Shown piece after piece: positions 33,871 to 45,934 of a DNA stretch of 64,000 bases. The notes beneath the pieces are model-generated. The model saw nothing but the letters and a program-made list of their open reading frames with translations. It was not told where the DNA came from and ran no database searches. Each line of letters opens with the position of its first letter. Within the stretch, counting starts at the first letter, position 1. The stretch covers positions 498,067,352 to 498,131,351 of the forward strand of contig CM077115.1 of the NCBI GenBank assembly GCA_039619475.1. Direction: 5' to 3'. A program made the position numbers and the translations under genes. The DNA is from Icerya purchasi. Its lineage: Eukaryota; Arthropoda; Insecta; Hemiptera; Monophlebidae.

Positions 33871-34954
33871 TGTTATAACTTGCTAACCCAATATTACCAT
33901 CCCTCCAATGTTTGTTCCAACGAATATTCTAATATTTCAGTTGTAAATAGTAATACCCATTTTCTGTTATTACTTTATTAAAAATATTATAAAAACATGG
34001 GTACTAGAGAAAATTATATTTTTTAAAAATTATTAAAAATAGCCGACATGTTTCGAAGTTACATACTCCGTAATCATGCCATTATTTTCCTACTGGGGAT
34101 ACATAAATGCTAGAAAGTAATCACAAATTTACGTATTTAATGAACCATATTTAAAAAAGAATAAATTAATACTTCACCGTCATTTAAAAGGTAATATAAG
34201 CCAATTGAATTCGGTTCTAATATTTTTCTTTTTCTACTGACATTTAGCGATGTATTCTCTGAGGTTTCTTTTATTATCTACTGGTTTTGATAATGTGTAA
34301 TGACCGCATTCGTTATTTGTATATACATTTATTTTAACTTGTTCTTAAAAAAAGTCAAACTCGTTATATTAAAATATCAGGTATCACTGTTTTTTTCTTG
34401 TTATAATGTAATCATCAAATTTGAAACGAAGCTTCGTAGGCTTTACAAAATTTCGAAAAAGAACAATAAAGTCACAAAAATCCTTAAACACATAAATATA
34501 CACATTTATACAGTAGAATTCTGAGGGTAAAAAATGTGTACGATATTACAAATTTAAAATTGATCTTTGTTTGAATTCAGGATTACGTAAATGTAAATTA
34601 TGGTTATCTTTAACTTAACCTACGAAATAAATCTAAACGCATGAAACATCATGCTTGACTGACCTTGCTATTTGTGGCTCACCCGACAGCGTCAGCAATT
34701 ACCGATCCATCACGGTAAAGCTGAAAGTTGTGCTTTAAAGCACAATTTCTGGTCTACATTCAGCGTGGATTAGTGTGAGTAATCAGTTTATAATTTTTTT
34801 CCTTTGTAATATGCCGATATTTTTAACACCAGATTTTATCGTTTCATGTATGTAGGTACCAATTTTTCCAAAGATTATATCATGTCTCTGGTTCAGATTT
34901 TCATTTACATCATAAGTTATTTTATATGTTCACTAACCTTCCAACTAATTCTTG
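33871..34954. other. AT-rich intron sequence
   Basis: I see nothing that can be named here. The open frame at 34300-34524 is Lys/Ile/Phe-rich and looks composition-driven. Confidence 0.4.
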
Positions 34955-35335
34955 ATTCTCAAAATTCCCTTCTTTTCCACGTTCTGTTATTGTCCCTATC
35001 ATTCGCCTACGCTTCAATCACACTCTATTGCCTGCTTCCCGTTTTCGTCTCTCTTTGGTTTCCTCTCCTTATTGTCCCCTACATCCTAATGGAGCAGTTG
35101 TTTGTGATGCTAATCACATTTCCTTTGAGTGCTTTGCTCTTTCTGCGGAACGCTCTTCCCTTTATTTACTCCTTTTGAAGTCAAGGTTTCCTTCTCGCTA
35201 CTGTGCTTCCTATATTCTGTCCATTCCGTCACAGTCTGTTGTTCCTAACATTGGTTCCTTCATTTCTGCCATTTCCGATCGAATCAAGTTTTAATTAGTT
35301 AACTCTTATTCCTATTGTTTCTGGGTGAAGTCCCC
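34955..35335 (+). pseudogene. A-type 3' fragment T (C-terminus of ORF2)
   Basis: The reading gives RFRLSLVSSPYCPLHPNGA, VCDANHISFECFALS and SFISAISDRIKF followed by a stop at about 35294, parallel to the end of A ORF2 (SPHCPLHPDEA and CDADHIFFEC). The 3' UTR CTATTGTTTCTGGGTGAAG matches A and then breaks off where fragment U starts, so its poly(A) is lost. Confidence 0.75.
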
Positions 35336-36600
35336 TTCAATGAACTCCTCTTTTCGTTGCAAAAATCCTCCAATTCGACTCCAGGAATCGACAAAATTTC
35401 CTTCCTTAAAAATCTCTCTAATTTCTCACTCAAAATTCTCCTCAAAATTTTCAATTCTTTTCTTCTCTCAGGACTTACACCTCCTATTTGGAATTCATTT
35501 ATAATTATCCCAATTCCTAAGAAAATTCCGAATTCTTTTCGACCTATTTCTTTGGCTCCTTGTTTAAGAAAACTATTCGAGAGTATGCTAAACCGGCGCC
35601 TTGTTTGGTGGCTGGAACATAATAATCTGGTCTCTATTTCCTTCTTCGTCTGTCCTCTTTACGGATGGTTCCAAAAGCGATGAGGGGGTCGGAGCTTCCT
35701 TTCTTATTTCTTCTCTTCCACACTACGAACTTTATAAACTTCCTTCCTTCTGTTCCATTTTCACTGCAGAATCGTACGCAATACTCCGTGCAGTTCAGTT
35801 CATTGCACTTTCCTCCTATAATAATAAATACCTTATTTGTTCTGACTCCATGAGCGTCTTGCAGGCTATATCCTCCCCTTTTCTATCCTCTTCATGCGAC
35901 TACATTATCCTTTCCATTCGTTCCTTAATTGCAAATCTCTTCTTAGTTCGTTCCATTCAAATCGATCTTCTTTAGATTCCCAGTCATAGCGGCATCGCAG
36001 GCAACAACCTAGTTGACTCGTTTGCTCGCTCTGCTTCCTATAACGGCAAATTTGTCAATAAATTTCCTGCCAATAATATCCTCTTTCCATCCAAACGAAC
36101 ACACCTCAAATCATGGTCGGATACCTACATTACCTCCTTTTCCAATCCTCATTCCTTTTACAAACTCTTGCAACCTCTTCCTTCATCACGTTCCTGGTTT
36201 TCTGATTTCCCTGGTTTCAGTCGTTCCGTTATTTCCTCCATAACACGTCTTCGTCTCAACCATAATTGTCTTCCTTCGTCTCTCTTTCGTTTTTCTATTG
36301 TTTCTTCCCCATACTGCAATTTTCATCCCTCGGATCATGACTACGTTTGTGATGCAAATCATAGCCTTTTTGAATGTTCTCTTCTTGTACAGCAGCGTTC
36401 CCTCCTCTACACTAAGCTTCTCCACCTAAAACTACCTACTCCTTTTTGTTCTTCCTACATACTTTCCTTTCCTTCACCAGATGTTGTTCCAATCTTAGCG
36501 GAGTTCATTTCCTGTATTTCTTTATATATTAAAATTTAATCCTGTTTTCGTAATTCTTTGATGATGGGTCATTGAGGCCAAAAAGTTATAAAAAAAAAAA
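35336..36600 (+). mobile_element. Internally deleted A-type element U (RT fingers joined to RNase H)
   Basis: The 5' part (to about 35630) encodes RT fingers: STPGIDKI, WNSFIIIPIPKK, RPISLAPCLRKLFE and LVWWLEHNNL. Directly after that, in another frame, comes LFTDGSKSDEGVG, FCSIFTAESYAIL, YLICSDSMSVL and, past a stop, IPSHSGIAGNN, then LRLNHNCLPSSLFRF and CDANHSLFEC. In A these parts are about 1.3 kb apart. Poly(A) at about 36588-36600 ends the copy. Confidence 0.8.
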
Positions 36601-36927
36601 ATGTTCACATTTTTAATTTACGATTTTTCTCGATATAAATTACTCTATCTTAAGTCGCAATCATGAACCCGTCTAATAATAAGTCTTAATTCACGCGAGC
36701 TTTGATCCAGTTTTTGTTAATACCTACCGTGAATATTATTATTATTATATTCCATTATTTAATACACGGCTGTCTAGTGATTAATGAAAGTTGAAGTTCT
36801 TTTAATACTTGGAAATATATTTTAACATTTGGTGCGTGATTATGTAAGTTGTAATAAAATGGTAAATCTATTTTTTTTCTTCTCTTTTTAATACTAATCT
36901 TGTAAATGTACTGCATTCTTTCTCAAG

Positions 36928-37129
36928 AAACGGAGGTTAGGCATGGCATCTGAATGGATAATAGCTACTGAAAAGGATGTTACTATTAGACCTGAAATTC
37001 TGGAATTCTTGCAAATTGAAGTTCAGTACACAAACACCAGTGATTCTTCTTCAGAATTAACCGATGTACTGATTGCTGTCAAACGCAAAACTTGCTTTTA
37101 TCACAGTCTATTTTATTATCTATTTATCG
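36928..37129 (+). CDS. Receptor exon iv (loop C region to first half of M1)
   Basis: Acceptor CATTCTTTCTCAAG ends at 36927, which keeps phase 0 from exon iii. An alternative AG at 36940 would break the phase. Donor GTAATT starts at 37130. The product has MASEWIIATEKDVTIRPE, corresponding to SxEWDLLxVPAxRNE, and VLIAVKRKTCFYHSLFYYLFI, corresponding to ITFxxxMRRKTLFYxVNLIIP at the entry to M1. The paired cysteines of loop C that define alpha subunits are absent (FLQIEVQY instead). It ends with one base of a Gly codon. Confidence 0.87.
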
Positions 37130-37302
37130 GTAATTATGACTCTACGAAATTATTACACATTACAATTGTTTTCATCTTATTTTTTAAACCGACAATATGT
37201 GTTATTTAAAAAAAAAAAACTATCCCGTTCCATTGCTATGGACGTAATTGTACTAAAAAATACTGAAATGTGTTTGATAACGTCAAACATACGCTTCACC
37301 AA

Positions 37303-37330
37303 AAAATCAAAATCAAATCAAATCAAATCA
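37303..37330. repeat. (AAATC)n microsatellite
   Basis: About five tandem pentamers are seen in the intron after exon iv. Confidence 0.8.
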
Positions 37331-37529
37331 ATATTCTTATTATAAAATTCCACACGTGCGCAAAATAACGCAAACAGTGGAGTAAAATAGATGCGAACGA
37401 GAAGAGAATATTATAAAAAGAAGGTTTTACATTAATACGGATTCGGTATTTACCTGGCGCGATTATGTCGAGCTAGAAATTATTCTCTGATTAAAATCAT
37501 TAATTTTCCATCTCTCGGCATGATCGTAT

Positions 37530-38335
37530 TGTTAAGTGTCGGCAGGTAATACGACCGGGACGCTTACACGACCAACTCTGTAATTTCTGATTTTGCCGAA
37601 TTTGTCGGCGGCACGGATAGTACTAAGGGTTGTGTAAGTGTCCTGGTGTGAGCGTGTCCTGCGATAGCAGGTAGCGTCGACAATTTGTAGTAGTGTGCGT
37701 GTGTGATATTAGATGATATCGGTTTATATGCCGATAGCCTTAATTCTGAATTTACCGTTAATTATTTAGTGTGTGTGATCTGGAGCTGTGCTGGCGAGCG
37801 ATAAAAATCGCTGATACTCGTATATAGTTACCGTTTTTCTATCCGATCAGCGCAACCCCGCGTTTTCTTAGCTGGTCGATATTAATTGCACGGAAGTAGC
37901 CACTCTTTCGTCCCTAAGCCGTGTGCCGTCTTTTGATAAACTTAGCGAAATCGAGTGTTCGCCACCTGTTATTTCATTCCCGTATTTTATTCGGAAACCG
38001 TATTATCGTGGCAAAGAACGAATATACGTATTTATCCGTATTGTCAGGCGTTTGTACATCATTTCAGGTAAATTCGATCAGTTGCCTGTTTACCGGGTGG
38101 CGATTTCCCGATGAGGAGAAGCCGCTTCCGTAGCGGGCAGAAGCATCTTCTGTTAAGGAAGAAAATATGTTTTTCTGGAAAGTTTTTTTCCCCGCGTGAT
38201 TATCTAGTCATCGCTCGAAGCTCTAGTCACAACTTACTAACGGCACCCCGGAGAGTGACGGTATAATTTATGCTATTGGCCCCGGTAGACAGGATACGGT
38301 TGTTACCGAACTTCGAACAGTTGGAAATCATTACA
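37530..38335 (+). repeat. Possible solo LTR or 5' LTR remnant
   Basis: A block richer in GC than its surroundings begins TGTTAAGTGTCGG and ends CATTACA. It is followed by TTGGTGGCCCCAAAC, which resembles a primer-binding site next to an LTR. No target-site duplication, gag or pol reading was found. The TG...CA borders could be coincidental. Confidence 0.3.
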
Positions 38336-39410
38336 TTGGTGGCCCCAAACAAACAATCAGAGATTAAGAAACTTCTAAAAAAAACTAGAGGAGAAATTCA
38401 TTTCAACATAAACTTTTAAACTTAAAATTCATAGTAAATATTAAAAAAAAAAAAAAAAAAAGCTTAAAATTACAATATTATTTAGTACATTTTAAATCAA
38501 ATTAAAAAGAAACAAATTACATATAAACAAACGAATATAACTTTAAAAATAACTATAAAAGAATAAGTATGTGAATCCTCACATTTTACATTTCAAATAT
38601 ACATTCAGCCACAATAATATCCCATCATATGTGTACACTCATACCAAAAGTCGCGGAAGTATTTTAAGCACACACGCACACATCCACACATACTGCAACA
38701 AGTAAGGGAAGTATTGAAATAGCTAATTTTTCCCATTTTTATTAATTTTTCCGGTTTTTATTACGTTTTTAAAAATAATTAATTTATTTACAAAGTACTA
38801 GAACATACGTGTATAAAGTCAATAATTTACATCTCTGTCTGGGATTATTTAGTACGGTTTTTACATCTGTCGATAAAGAGTTGTACATCTCAGCTCCAGC
38901 ATACTGTATTTCAATTCTTGTATGAAATTTATAATATCTGGGAATCTGGACGTAATAATCTTTAGCAGACCTAGTTGAACCAGATTTAAAAGCAATCTTA
39001 AATTTACGGCTATTTGTAATCACGTACATAAGTAATTGTAATTTATATAAATCACCTAACTTTAGTAACGGATTAAGTGAAGTATTTTTCATACAGCAAT
39101 TTATAAAATAAGTAAATAAACATTCTTTTTTAAAAAATTTAATAGCAATAGATTTGTTAGTTTAAAATTTTTAAACAATTGATGGAGCATAAATTTTTAT
39201 TTTTTAAATTATCCTTTCCGGTGTCTTATAACAGTTGTTTTAAAAAATTTTACATTTTTTTATTTACATTTAAACGTGGTATTACATTTTTCCTTTTGGC
39301 TCTATGACTGCTTGATTAAAATATTTAAAAATTATGTATAATGCAACAATTTTGTATTAACAATTTACATATGTGTAGCTTTGAATCATTTCTCCAAGCC
39401 GTTGGTCGGA
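38336..39410. other. AT-rich intron sequence
   Basis: It contains an A run at about 38443-38461 and no recognisable gene. The minus-strand frame at 39092-38784 (starting MKNTSLNPLLK, with KIAFKSGSTRSAKDYY) has the look of an eroded LINE C-terminus but cannot be placed. Confidence 0.35.
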
Positions 39411-39419
39411 AGTCAGCTC

Positions 39420-40470
39420 TGAAATCGAACGTCAACGAATTTTTTACCGCTAATCAAAAACGGTGGCATGCCGTTTTGTAAATTCGTCACAAATTTTGCT
39501 GACTGAAGATTTTTCATTTTCATTCATATGTACACGTGTTTTCATGTTCAATTCTGAGCCGAGCGACTATTCTCCCCTTTATAACTGTTATTCTGTTACA
39601 GCATTTGAGAACTGATCAGAAAGTCCTCAGGTAAAAACGTGACTGTGATTAGTGAGTTTCTTTTTTCAGGTGTTGGCCCTATTTCTCGCAGTGTTCTTGA
39701 ATCGTTTGCAAGTCGGATCGTTTCTGTTTCGACATGGATTTCAATCTTGGAAAGAACCAGAAACCACACGGCGTTAAATCAATAGTGTAGGGAGAGGAGA
39801 ACAACGATAATCTTATTTTTAGCACTGCCGAGTTATAAAGGATGTGTGATGCAGAGCATTATCATGATGCAGCAGCCAACAATTTTAGCACTTGTTCGGA
39901 CTTTTCGAACGAATGTTTTACACAGTCGTTCAATACATCACGGTAAAATAAAACATTATGACTCTGAGGTACAAATTAGTAATGAACCAATCTTTCGTTT
40001 TCCAAACACAACTTCATCAAAGTTTTCATTCTTGGTCGTTCCATTCTTGTTTTTCTCGATTTTGGTGAATTTCTTGAAGTAATATTTTTTTTTTTTTGCG
40101 GACCGACCTATAGAACCGAAATGTTGTCGTCGGTAACAATTTCCCGGATGAAAATTGAGTCATTTTCGATATCCATGAGCAATTCTTGAAAAATTTCCAT
40201 TCAATTGTCCCTTTCCGTTTCCAAATCTTCTGATAAACGAGGAAAGAACTTATTTTTCGGATTTCTCTCTGAAGAACGTTCTGTGCTTAAAATGGATGCT
40301 ATACTGCTTAACTGATTGGCCATAAACCTGCTTCATTAACTCGAAGCATTCACTAAACGTTTTATCCAGTTATGGAATTTAATGTTCGCGCGTTGTTCAA
40401 CACTTGACGTTTAAAATCGAAGAACCATCCAACGCCGTCTGATTCAACTGCACACAAAATGCAACTAAAC
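39420..40470 (-). pseudogene. Mariner-like transposase relic
   Basis: The minus-strand reading near 40380-40240 gives KTFSECFELMKQVYGQS, the HTH entry of SETMAR-type mariner transposases. Near 40190 comes IREIVTDDN, where IVTGDETW is expected. Near 39760-39670 comes DLTPCGFWFFPRLKS, the YSPDLAPCDFFLFPKLK block holding the last catalytic acidic residue, which here reads Gly in place of Asp. Frames shift repeatedly and stops are common. Boundaries are approximate; inverted repeats were not located. Confidence 0.68.
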
Positions 40471-41255
40471 ACACTACCTCGTTTCACCGACACGGCTAAC
40501 CCGCAAGGAGAAATATATTACACCTCGCTGAATCATGCCAGAATCGTGTTTTTTTGATTAAACCCCGTACACGGTTGCTTCTGGTAGTCGTAACTTAATT
40601 TTCGATGAATTATTTTTTCAAATTTCATTCCGTGTCCGCAGTAATAGAACAGATCTTTTGTTGCGAAAGATGTTGCGTATGGATTATTTTTATATTGAAA
40701 ACTTTTGAATGAAACAGCATTCAGGAATTGTCTAGTGAATGGCACGGCAGTTGACTATTATGTTTTCAGATGTAAATAGAGGTGGTAGCTGTATAAGGTC
40801 CTAAAGAAGTTCGTACACCTGTAGAATGAATTAATTCGATCTCTTGAATCCCACTTTTTCTATATTCTTTCAGTTTTCTCTTATTCTTTTTAATCACTTT
40901 TATTTTTCTCTTTTTTTCTAAACACAGATTAGAATCTGATCACAATCCTTTACCTACTTCTTATTATTGCCGGTAAGTATACATTTCTTGCGCATATAAC
41001 TTTTGTACTCGGTCTAATGTTTTTAAGGACCTTTAATTCACAATAAACTGACTGGCTGTAATTTTTACAAACGCGCATTCTTCTGTTTGGACTCAATTTT
41101 ATTGTATATCGGTAATATTTAAAGAAAACACAATACATCGAATTAACAACAGAGTCTCTTTATGAAGATGCCCTTAAAAAAAAAAAAAAAGTTGAAACAA
41201 AGTATAATTACTAAAAAGCGATTTAATTTAGGAAAAATTATTAATTCGATTTTAG

Positions 41256-41408
41256 GTGTGTCCGCGTTGCTGTTGATGTCAGTTTTTACGGATGCGTTGG
41301 GACCGAGAAAGTTGATCATGAACTTTCTTTGTTTTTTCTTTCTGTTAATTATGTTGCTTATAACCGCAAATTCGCTCCCGGAAGTCACACAGCAAACTCC
41401 TATGATAG
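41256..41408 (+). CDS. Receptor exon v (end of M1, M2, M2-M3 loop)
   Basis: Acceptor TCGATTTTAG ends at 41255 and donor GTAAAA starts at 41409. Phase 1 at the start joins G from exon iv to GT, giving Gly. The 51 codons read VSALLLMSVF, then GPRK, a hydrophobic M2, and LPEVTQQTPMIG. Between the M2 Lys and the final Gly there are exactly 33 residues, as in canonical subunits, so the alignment has no gap. Pore positions: Arg at -1', Ile at 2', Leu at 6', Phe at 9', Ile at 13', Asn at 20', where the usual residues are Glu, Thr/Ser, Ser, Leu, Val and Glu. Confidence 0.9.
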
Positions 41409-41688
41409 GTAAAATATTTTTTGTTTTTAGTTTTTATTTAGCAAAACGCGCGTCGTATTAATATAAAAACTTTTTAAAACTTTTTTCAAAAATCAATTTT
41501 ATATACAGGACGAAGAATTCTGCTTCGTATTTAATATTTACCAATTCGACCGGTAAAAACAAAAAAAAAAATTAACTTACAGTTTAAAGATGTTTCGCAG
41601 AATGTTTTCTAAATACTATTTCGTTCTGGTTAAAAATGAGGCGATTAATATGATGAGCTTCCAATAGAATCGTTTAAAAAAATATATG

Positions 41689-41968
41689 ATAATAATAACA
41701 ATAATAATAATAATACTGTAAAAGTGAGTAAACTATAAAAGTCCCTTATCCTTGACAGAGCGTCGAGGTTTGTGAAATTAAGCTGTTCATAATGTATTAA
41801 TGAGAGAGGCTGGTGGCCAGTTTCTTTCTCTCGGTCGCCTTTAATTTTCCCGATTTCTCTGGTCCACAATTATTTCAGGAGTGACTCGGACTCGGAACGA
41901 AACAAGTCTTGAATCCTTGTCCTCCAATTTAGGAGCTAAGCATTTTAACCACTAGGCGACCGCGTTAC
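41689..41968 (-). mobile_element. tRNA-derived SINE
   Basis: On the minus strand the head reads GCGGTCGCCTAGTGGTTAAA, a D-arm/A-box type sequence. GGATTCAAGAC (plus 41906-41916) follows about 50 nt later as a degenerate B box. A body of about 170 bp follows, then an ATT-repeat tail (plus 41689-41716). Head, body and simple-repeat tail are the hallmarks of tRNA-SINEs transcribed by RNA polymerase III. It is not a functional tRNA gene: the stems are imperfect. Confidence 0.65.
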
Positions 41969-42536
41969 CTACTGTACGATTTGATTAATTTTACTATTTC
42001 AATATCGAATAAACAATCAATCGAGCGATATGTTAGCAGTGCGGTTCTTCTTCTAAATAGTTTTAACAATCTCTAGGGAACGTACGCACATTTAAGGAAT
42101 GTTGCATAAAACAGAGTAATTTTTAGCACGAAGATTATATGAAATAATGTGTAAATTAAAATAATTTCCAACTGAATCAGTAGAATTTTCATGCGCACGG
42201 CATATTATGTTTCATGAAGCTTGTGCTTTGTCCATTAATATAAAATACTTTCATATCAGCTGATTAATTTACATAAAATACCAATGCGACCATATAAAAT
42301 TTTCGCATTCGACAAATTAAGCATCTGTTATTATAATATAGAGTTATTCAGAGTTTGAGGGAACTAAGTTTTTCAGTTCTGATTTTATCTTACACCCATC
42401 AATCAGTGTTCAGTCTCAGTTATAAATTTGCATTTGAATTAAAAGCAAATTTGTTAAAAATCGTAATTTTGTTATTTAGTGTACCATCAAACAATACATA
42501 GTATTCTGCTTAAATTTTAAATGACAACACTTAAAA

Positions 42537-42825
42537 CATGGGCGTCGCCAGTGGAGGGCAGGGGACAGCTGCCCCCTTGGAGTCTTAAAACTTTTTAATC
42601 AACTGGCAATGATGAGTATTCATAGGCGCGTAATCATGGACAATTTGGAAGACTTTCATATAATAATGTAGTAGAACAATTTTCCAAAAACGCACGAAAA
42701 TTATGTTTTAATTAAGATTTTATTCTTGTTTAATAAAATATTAAGCCTTTACAACTTATAAATTTTATTTTTCCTATAACTCATATCCTCTTTCTATCAC
42801 CCCCCCCCTCCCCTCGACGCCCTTG
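42537..42825. mobile_element. hAT-like MITE (289 bp)
   Basis: The ends are CATGGGCGTCG and, inverted, CAAGGGCGTCG, followed by G-rich or C-rich stretches on both sides. Flanking octamers ACTTAAAA and CATAAAAA agree at only 5 of 8 positions, so the duplication is degraded. There is no coding capacity. hAT affiliation rests on the short CA-GGGCG type terminus and is tentative. Confidence 0.5.
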
Positions 42826-43462
42826 CATAAAAATTAACAATTGGTACAAACCGACTCTTATATTAAAATGAACAGTTTTCAGTAACGGATAATTCCAACA
42901 TAACATAAAAATATACAAACATGAATTTATAACCAAGAGAAATTAGCCCAATTGCAAACTGGGGAAATAGATGGGTTGCATTTCGTAAAATGTTATTCCT
43001 ATAAAGCAATTGTATAGGTTCCCTGCGCCGTAATAATCTATAGTTTTATTTTAAAATTTATAATAACGTTCATATTTATTTATAAATTTTTATTTAGTAG
43101 ATTATATTTAATTCAAATTTTTATTTATTATATATTAATAAAAAATCTGATGGGTTAATTTTATTTTTCGGTTCATTTATTGACATAATGATTGTATATT
43201 ATTTACACAATTTTAAATAATAATATTTCAATTCAATTTACTATTATACATGAATGAAAACATAAAATTGTAAACAAGTTAATTATATCCGCGAATACGC
43301 AAAGATGTTTGAGCTGCGGAACACACAATAAAGTGAAACTGGTCAAACTTGCACCTATGTTTTACAGAAAATATTTTCGGAAACAACTGTGTTTTAAAAG
43401 ATATTTCCAGGTTTGCGTAAATGTACAAAACATATGACTAATCAGTACACATATAAATAAAA

Positions 43463-43604
43463 ATTCATCGGTTATCACACAGGCGGACTTACATACATTT
43501 ACAATCATTCACACTAATTTAAACCACATACAATCAAAGATTCATCCGTTATCACAGACAGACTTACTTACACTTCCAATCCTTCGCACTAACTTAAACA
43601 GTAA
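43463..43604 (+). repeat. Two 77-bp direct repeats in the 5' region of E
   Basis: ATTCATCGGTTATCACACAG at 43463 and ATTCATCCGTTATCACAGAC at 43540 start two copies that both end CACTAATTTAAAC or CACTAACTTAAAC. Several insect LINEs carry repeated 5' UTR units with promoter activity. Whether this pair is a promoter is not visible. Confidence 0.6.
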
Positions 43605-43904
43605 ACCGAAGCTGTTACAGTTGATCTAAACCCAATCACCATAGTACTAACAATAAAAAGACAATAATACTAAAATACAATAATGGGTTAGAAATATAAG
43701 TGTAGTAATATTGATTTAAGAAGTAATGTTAACAACTAAACTTAATACTAAACTGATAACAATAAGTTACCTATACATATAATAGTAAACTAAAATTAAT
43801 ATACTTCTGCACAGAACAATGATAATAGTAATAATAGTAATAATGATGTTAATAATAATAACAACAACAACAATAAAAATAATAATAATAATAAAGAGAA
43901 TTTA

Positions 43905-45135
43905 ATGTTTTCTATTGATCATCCGGGGCCTTTTACCGTCTACGTTGAAAGTTGCTCTATGGAAAAAAACCTAGGTCATCTGCATCCCTTGGACCTTGCC
44001 AAACTAATCAGTTCCGTTTCCTCGTCACATTCATGCATTGTCCCTCAAGGCAGGGACCGTGTCGCAATTAACGTTCCATCCGTTGGTTCCGCTAACGCCT
44101 TTCTTGCACATTCTAGTTTTTTCGTAAGGCATAACATCAGAGCGTATATCCCCAGTAGTGTATTATTCAGAATGGGCGTCATCTTCGGCGTTCATCCGTC
44201 CTTTTCCGGAGATGAAATATTCGAAGGAATCAAATCGCTAATCCCCATCGCTTCTATCCGCCATACATGCCATTCTTCAGACGACGTTAAAATGCCTACT
44301 AGTTCAGTCGAACTCAGATTTTATAGTACCACTCTCCCGGAATTCGTTTCGATTTTCAAGATGAGATTTCTTGTTTACCCTAGTATCCGATCGCCTGCGC
44401 AGTGTTCCAAATATTTTCTTTTTGGACATATCGCAAAACGTTGTCGTAGTTCTTCTAACATCTGTTCGCACTATGCTTCTAAGCAGCCAGTCGCTGAATG
44501 CAACAACCTACAGAAACCGCCCATCTGTCGCAATTACAAAGTCACATACTCTGTCATTGACCGATCCTGCCCTGAATGGATCAGGCAGAAGGATATAAAA
44601 CGCATTATGGCATTTGAGAATATTTCATTCCAGGAGGCTTCTCAATTTAAAAATAACAATTTATCCTATCGTGCATGTTCATATGCCGACTGAGCCTCAA
44701 TTTCAAGTTCTTCTCTTAATAATTCTCTTAAGTCTCCTTCATCACCTCCCTCCCTCCTCTCTAATTCTTTCCGGCGTCCTAAATCTTCTACCTTCCGCAA
44801 AATCCGTAACTCCGAAGCGCCTTATAAACCCTCTCCGCGGTTTCCTTCTCCTCCATCTAACCGTATCCTATCTCCCTCTAATGGATGGGCTTTCAACAAA
44901 TCTACTCCTACTCTGTCTAATTCTACTTCAATTAATAGTATTCCCCCAAATCCTGCTAAGGTCAATCCTGTCTCGTTGGTCACTCTCCTAACTCCTCTTA
45001 TCCAATATCTTCTCCTTTAATTAAAAATATTTCTTCAGTCATCTTGGAAATACTCTCTTCTAATAACATTGCTTCTTCTTCTTCATTTGTTGATTCTTTA
45101 TCTCGTTTTCTTTCCAGTAACGTACAGTTAAATTA
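43905..45135 (+). pseudogene. Element E ORF1: zinc-knuckle protein, broken
   Basis: The first ATG in the frame is at 43905, but the frame is open from 43800 and encodes an Asn-rich stretch, so the true start may be upstream. The product contains PGPFTVYVESCS, LHPLDLAKLISS and LPEFVSIFKMRFL, then knuckle regions CSKYFLFGHIAKRC, CSHYASKQPVAEC and CRNYKV, in which the second Cys of each cluster is Tyr. A TGA at about 44691-44693 replaces a codon read as Arg in A. The Ser/Pro tail continues in frame to about 45017, then shifts frame and ends near 45135. Confidence 0.8.
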
Positions 45136-45934
45136 ATTCCTCTTTCTATGATTAAGAAAATAAGAAGGAAAGTAAGAAGATTCGGGGCTGAATTTTCTTC
45201 TTTTTGTTCTCTTCTGTTTCTTTTCTTACACTCTAAACTCTCTTTACTTCTTTCCTATCTAATCTTTTTGCTAACGCACAAAATAAGATATTTAAATCAG
45301 TTGTATATAACTGTTTAATTGTATTATTCGATATCTCCTCTTCTTTCTTATTTGTAAATCGTGCAGTCGCTGAAGTGTTCAAATGCACTGTCGGGCTTCA
45401 GTACATTTATTACATCGTTTTCTCTTTCGAATGCACTGATGTCAAAATTGCTTAGTAATTGAACTTAATAGCATTCGAATTATTTCTGTTTTCTCTCACA
45501 TTTGCTGCTCAATTGGTTCAGCGGTGAGATTGACTAGCGCATATAGCAAGACCTATGTAACAAGAAGATTTGCGCAGCATAATTTAACCCTAACGGGTAT
45601 TATTTCATCTATACAAAAGTTTCAAAACCTGTTTGCTCTTAGCAGAAATTTTTTGTTTTCCTCCTACGTTTTCCTACACCAATGTGTACTCTTTCTTCCT
45701 TTGTATCATTACTTTTAGAATTCCCTTCTGATCTATTAGCCCCGACTCAGTTTATCCGGATTTCTAATTGTTACAATTTACTTTCCTCCGTTTACCTTCC
45801 AATCTATTTCAATCCCATTAATATGAATGTCTTTATACTTTTCTTTTTACCTTATATCAACTACTGTGCCTTCTTATTGTTTTTGTCTTCCCTTTTTTCA
45901 ATCCTTATGCTTCTAATACGTTCCCTGTTTCACC
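45136..45934 (+). other. Element E inter-ORF spacer
   Basis: The 0.8 kb spacer is pyrimidine-rich and parallel to that of A but lacks the hairpin insertion. No protein is supported. Confidence 0.5.

Noticed and set aside
36941..37129. Use of the nearer acceptor GGTTAG for receptor exon iv
   Set aside because: It would start in a phase incompatible with the end of exon iii, while the AG at 36926-36927 has a better pyrimidine tract and keeps the frame.
41645..41869. Minus-strand open frame with a Leu-rich stretch resembling a membrane protein
   Set aside because: It is the SINE body plus its ATT repeat read in one frame.
41900..41968. Functional tRNA gene on the minus strand
   Set aside because: The stems are imperfect and a body and simple-repeat tail follow, so it is a SINE head.
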